Assembly (NCBI GenBank): GCA_950295325.1 | Contig: OX485803.1 | Span: 15,438,001-15,502,000 of the forward strand | Source: Polytrichum commune | Lineage: Eukaryota; Streptophyta; Polytrichopsida; Polytrichales; Polytrichaceae | DNA: 64,000 bases | Reading direction: 5' to 3' | In this document: piece by piece, positions 62,190 to 64,000 of the stretch | Layout of the letters: each line of letters begins with the position of its first letter | Numbering within the stretch: position 1 is the stretch's first letter | The notes under the pieces: model-generated | What the model saw: only the letters and a program-made list of their open reading frames with translations | Told to the model about the DNA's origin: nothing | The model's database searches: none | Made by a program: the position numbers and the translations under genes

Positions 62190-62204
62190 CCGAATACTCT
62201 TTGA

Positions 62205-62938
62205 AGAAGAAGAAGAAGAACTCCGGTCTCTCAGGGGAGGCCGGAGTGAATAGAGTGTCTGTTCGTAAGACATCCTTGGCCATACCCCAGGGTAATGGTT
62301 TTGGATGTAATACTACTTCACCCTTTGCAGGGAGTAGACACTATTTGAGTAACTAGTAGTTTTTTTACCAGTTAGCCGGTAATCATGGACTAGGGAGGGG
62401 GGGGGGGGTGAGTGTGTTGGGTGTGGGATGTATTTTTATATATTGTGTTGAAGGTCGGTGATGGGTTGTTTATTTTCTATTCTCCTTTTATGGATTAGTA
62501 TTGAGTGTGCATATTGTGTGGCGATTATGTTAATTTGTCTAAATGTGTTCTTGATTTGTGATGTAGGGAGTTTAAGTTTTGTCTCCAATTCTGCCATTGA
62601 AGGGATATATGTTGTGGCTCTGGCACCTGATGCTAGTACTATAAGTAGGGCTACGTTCCATCCTTTTTCTTTGATGTTGTTGATGAGTGGTTGATATTTA
62701 TTGATTTTTCTTTCTAGTGATTTTGTGGAGAACCTATCGTTACAGTATGTGAATTCTATGAATTGGACTGTAAGTTCCGGTGTGGGTGCGTCTAGTGGTG
62801 GGGACTTATATGGATGTCCTAGTATACATAATATGTCGGGTTTGAGCCTAGCGTTGCAGTGACATCTTTGGGTGTTACATGTGCATGGAAGTAACCATGA
62901 TGGTACTATGTTTTTCTTGGGGGAGCTCATTATATGTA
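62205..62938 (-). mobile_element. 5'-truncated LINE, minus strand, 15-bp target duplication
   Basis: A 734-bp insertion between CCGAATACTCTTTGA at 62190-62204 and 62939-62953. Its minus-strand frame is open: WLLPCTCNTQRCHCNARLKP then DIL, a spacer, VQFIEFTYCNDRF, KYQPLINNIKEKGW, LASGARATTYIPSM, and NIIATQYAHSILIHKRR. Then comes a 3' UTR ending in GAGACCGGAG and a TTC-rich tail. It is the least damaged copy of the C-terminal domain in the window and keeps the Gln and Glu lost in the 44-kb copy. The first codons of the open frame (62954-63017) belong to host flank. Confidence 0.92.
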
Positions 62939-62953
62939 CCGAATACTCTTTGA

Positions 62954-64000
62954 CATATTCCTGTCCCCAACCATCCTCCATGCATCCTCGGCTAGGTAAT
63001 GATGTGTTGAGGGCCACAAGCTGAGCACCCTTGCCACTATTGTCGACATCTTAGTTCAAGCTGGGATTTGGTAGAACTCCCTAAAATTTTGTACTATTCA
63101 TCTTCCCGGACTCTAAATCAATTCCATTTCATTTCATTGGTCATCTTGAGACAAGGAGCCAACCATGATAAGTGCTAAAGTGGTTGTCCTCATCCAAGGA
63201 GATGAAAAAACACTTACTAACGAGAATACGTGAGTGCCATGAATCCTTGGCTGAAAAAAACAACACCTCTTTCTTATGTATATTATGTACGCTAGTGCCT
63301 CAAATATTACCCCAATCTACACTACGTTAGTTCGTACATGGTATGAAGAGTCCCCCCAAAGTGGGTCTTAGAGCCCTTCTTAGGGGTTTAGGCGAGATTA
63401 CTAGATGGGAAGCAACAAGCAAATCATGACTGTTAGCAAATGAAGCTCCAACCCACCCCCCCAAGGCTCTCGTCTCTGATTTTGGGGCCTCATTGAAAGA
63501 TTGAGAAAGAGTCTCAATTGCATCCTGTAGATAAATAAAGCTCCCTGCCCAGATTTATCTCTTTCAAATCAACTGGAGAGGCGGGGTCGCATTATTTGAA
63601 TGGGTTGCTGTGGCAATCGGCTCATGCCATCCACCCAAACATAACTCGATGTGTTTGATGGTGTCTTAGTCTTCGGTTCATGTAACCATGTTAATCACAT
63701 GGAAGAAGTGTCACTTGTAAGTTATGTGAACTTGAACCGACGACTGCATCTTTCAGTAACAGTAGGGAGTATGACTTTCAAGTGGATTAGTTGCTGCAAC
63801 ACTTAGATGCTTGAGAATGCAAGGCAGTTGTCAAGTAGATAAGTTACTGGAACACTTGGACGTTTGAGCATGGAAAATGACTGTTAAGTGGGTTAGTTAG
63901 GGTCTTGAGATTTTTGTACGCCAAATGCTAGAGAAAGATCACAATTAGATTGCTCAATCAAGTCACATCAATACACCGAGTTGATGCAATGTTATAGAAA
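62954..64000. other. Intergenic, no gene recognised
   Basis: No transposon ends, RNA genes or convincing coding regions. Short phrases around 63780-63900 (AAGTGGATTAGTTGCTGCAA and related) suggest a small degenerate tandem repeat. Confidence 0.45.

Noticed and set aside
62954-63017. N-terminal extension of the LINE frame at 62436-63017
   Set aside because: These codons lie outside the 15-bp target duplication and are host flank that happens to be open.
1-64000. tRNA, rRNA, CRISPR, operon or riboswitch features
   Set aside because: None was recognised by eye; the window is eukaryotic, and no cloverleaf or rRNA core sequence was noticed. A dedicated tRNA scan could not be run.

Overview
The window looks like nuclear DNA of a land plant outside the seed plants, most likely a bryophyte or lycophyte; the lineage is inferred, not proven. 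The reasons are spliced genes with GT-AG introns, three products with plant chloroplast-type N-termini, and an acetolactate synthase gene cut into seven coding exons, whereas seed-plant copies are normally intronless. Most of the rest is AT-rich intergenic DNA full of small transposons.

Three genes can be read completely. (1) 4959-9705 (-): acetolactate synthase catalytic subunit, 7 coding exons, 689 aa, with a probable extra intron in the 5' leader. (2) 30797-33543 (+): a GRXS16-type plastid protein (GIY-YIG domain fused to a CGFS monothiol glutaredoxin), 3 exons, 311 aa. (3) 34835-39086 (-): a PPR-like protein resembling Arabidopsis At2g17033, 4 exons, 505 aa. Genes 2 and 3 converge, with 1.3 kb between stop codons. 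All exon joins below were derived by eye and keep the reading frame. The introns or leaders of all three genes contain local tandem duplications.

Layout: 1-485 minisatellite; 0.5-4.9 kb intergenic with one small inverted-repeat element; 5-10.6 kb acetolactate synthase; 10.6-30.5 kb gene-free, holding hairpins, a plastid ndhH fragment, several MITEs, a LINE tail, a roughly 940-bp foldback and a 0.5-kb duplicated segment; 30.1-41 kb the GRXS16/PPR pair; 41-43.7 kb unassigned; 43.7-50.4 kb a nest of transposons; 50.4-64 kb more MITEs, a complete deleted hAT element with a perfect target duplication, and two 5'-truncated LINE insertions.

The most striking region is 43.7-49.6 kb. One minus-strand LINE (RNase H, zinc knuckle, then a C-terminal region with a PD...ExT signature) is broken by a plus-strand LINE with a 15-bp target duplication, by a Tigger/pogo-like DNA transposon, and by a 527-bp MITE whose empty site is preserved in another LINE copy at 62.6 kb. 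A LINE carrying RNase H, a zinc knuckle and a restriction-like endonuclease candidate would be unusual in a land plant and is the best candidate here for something little described.
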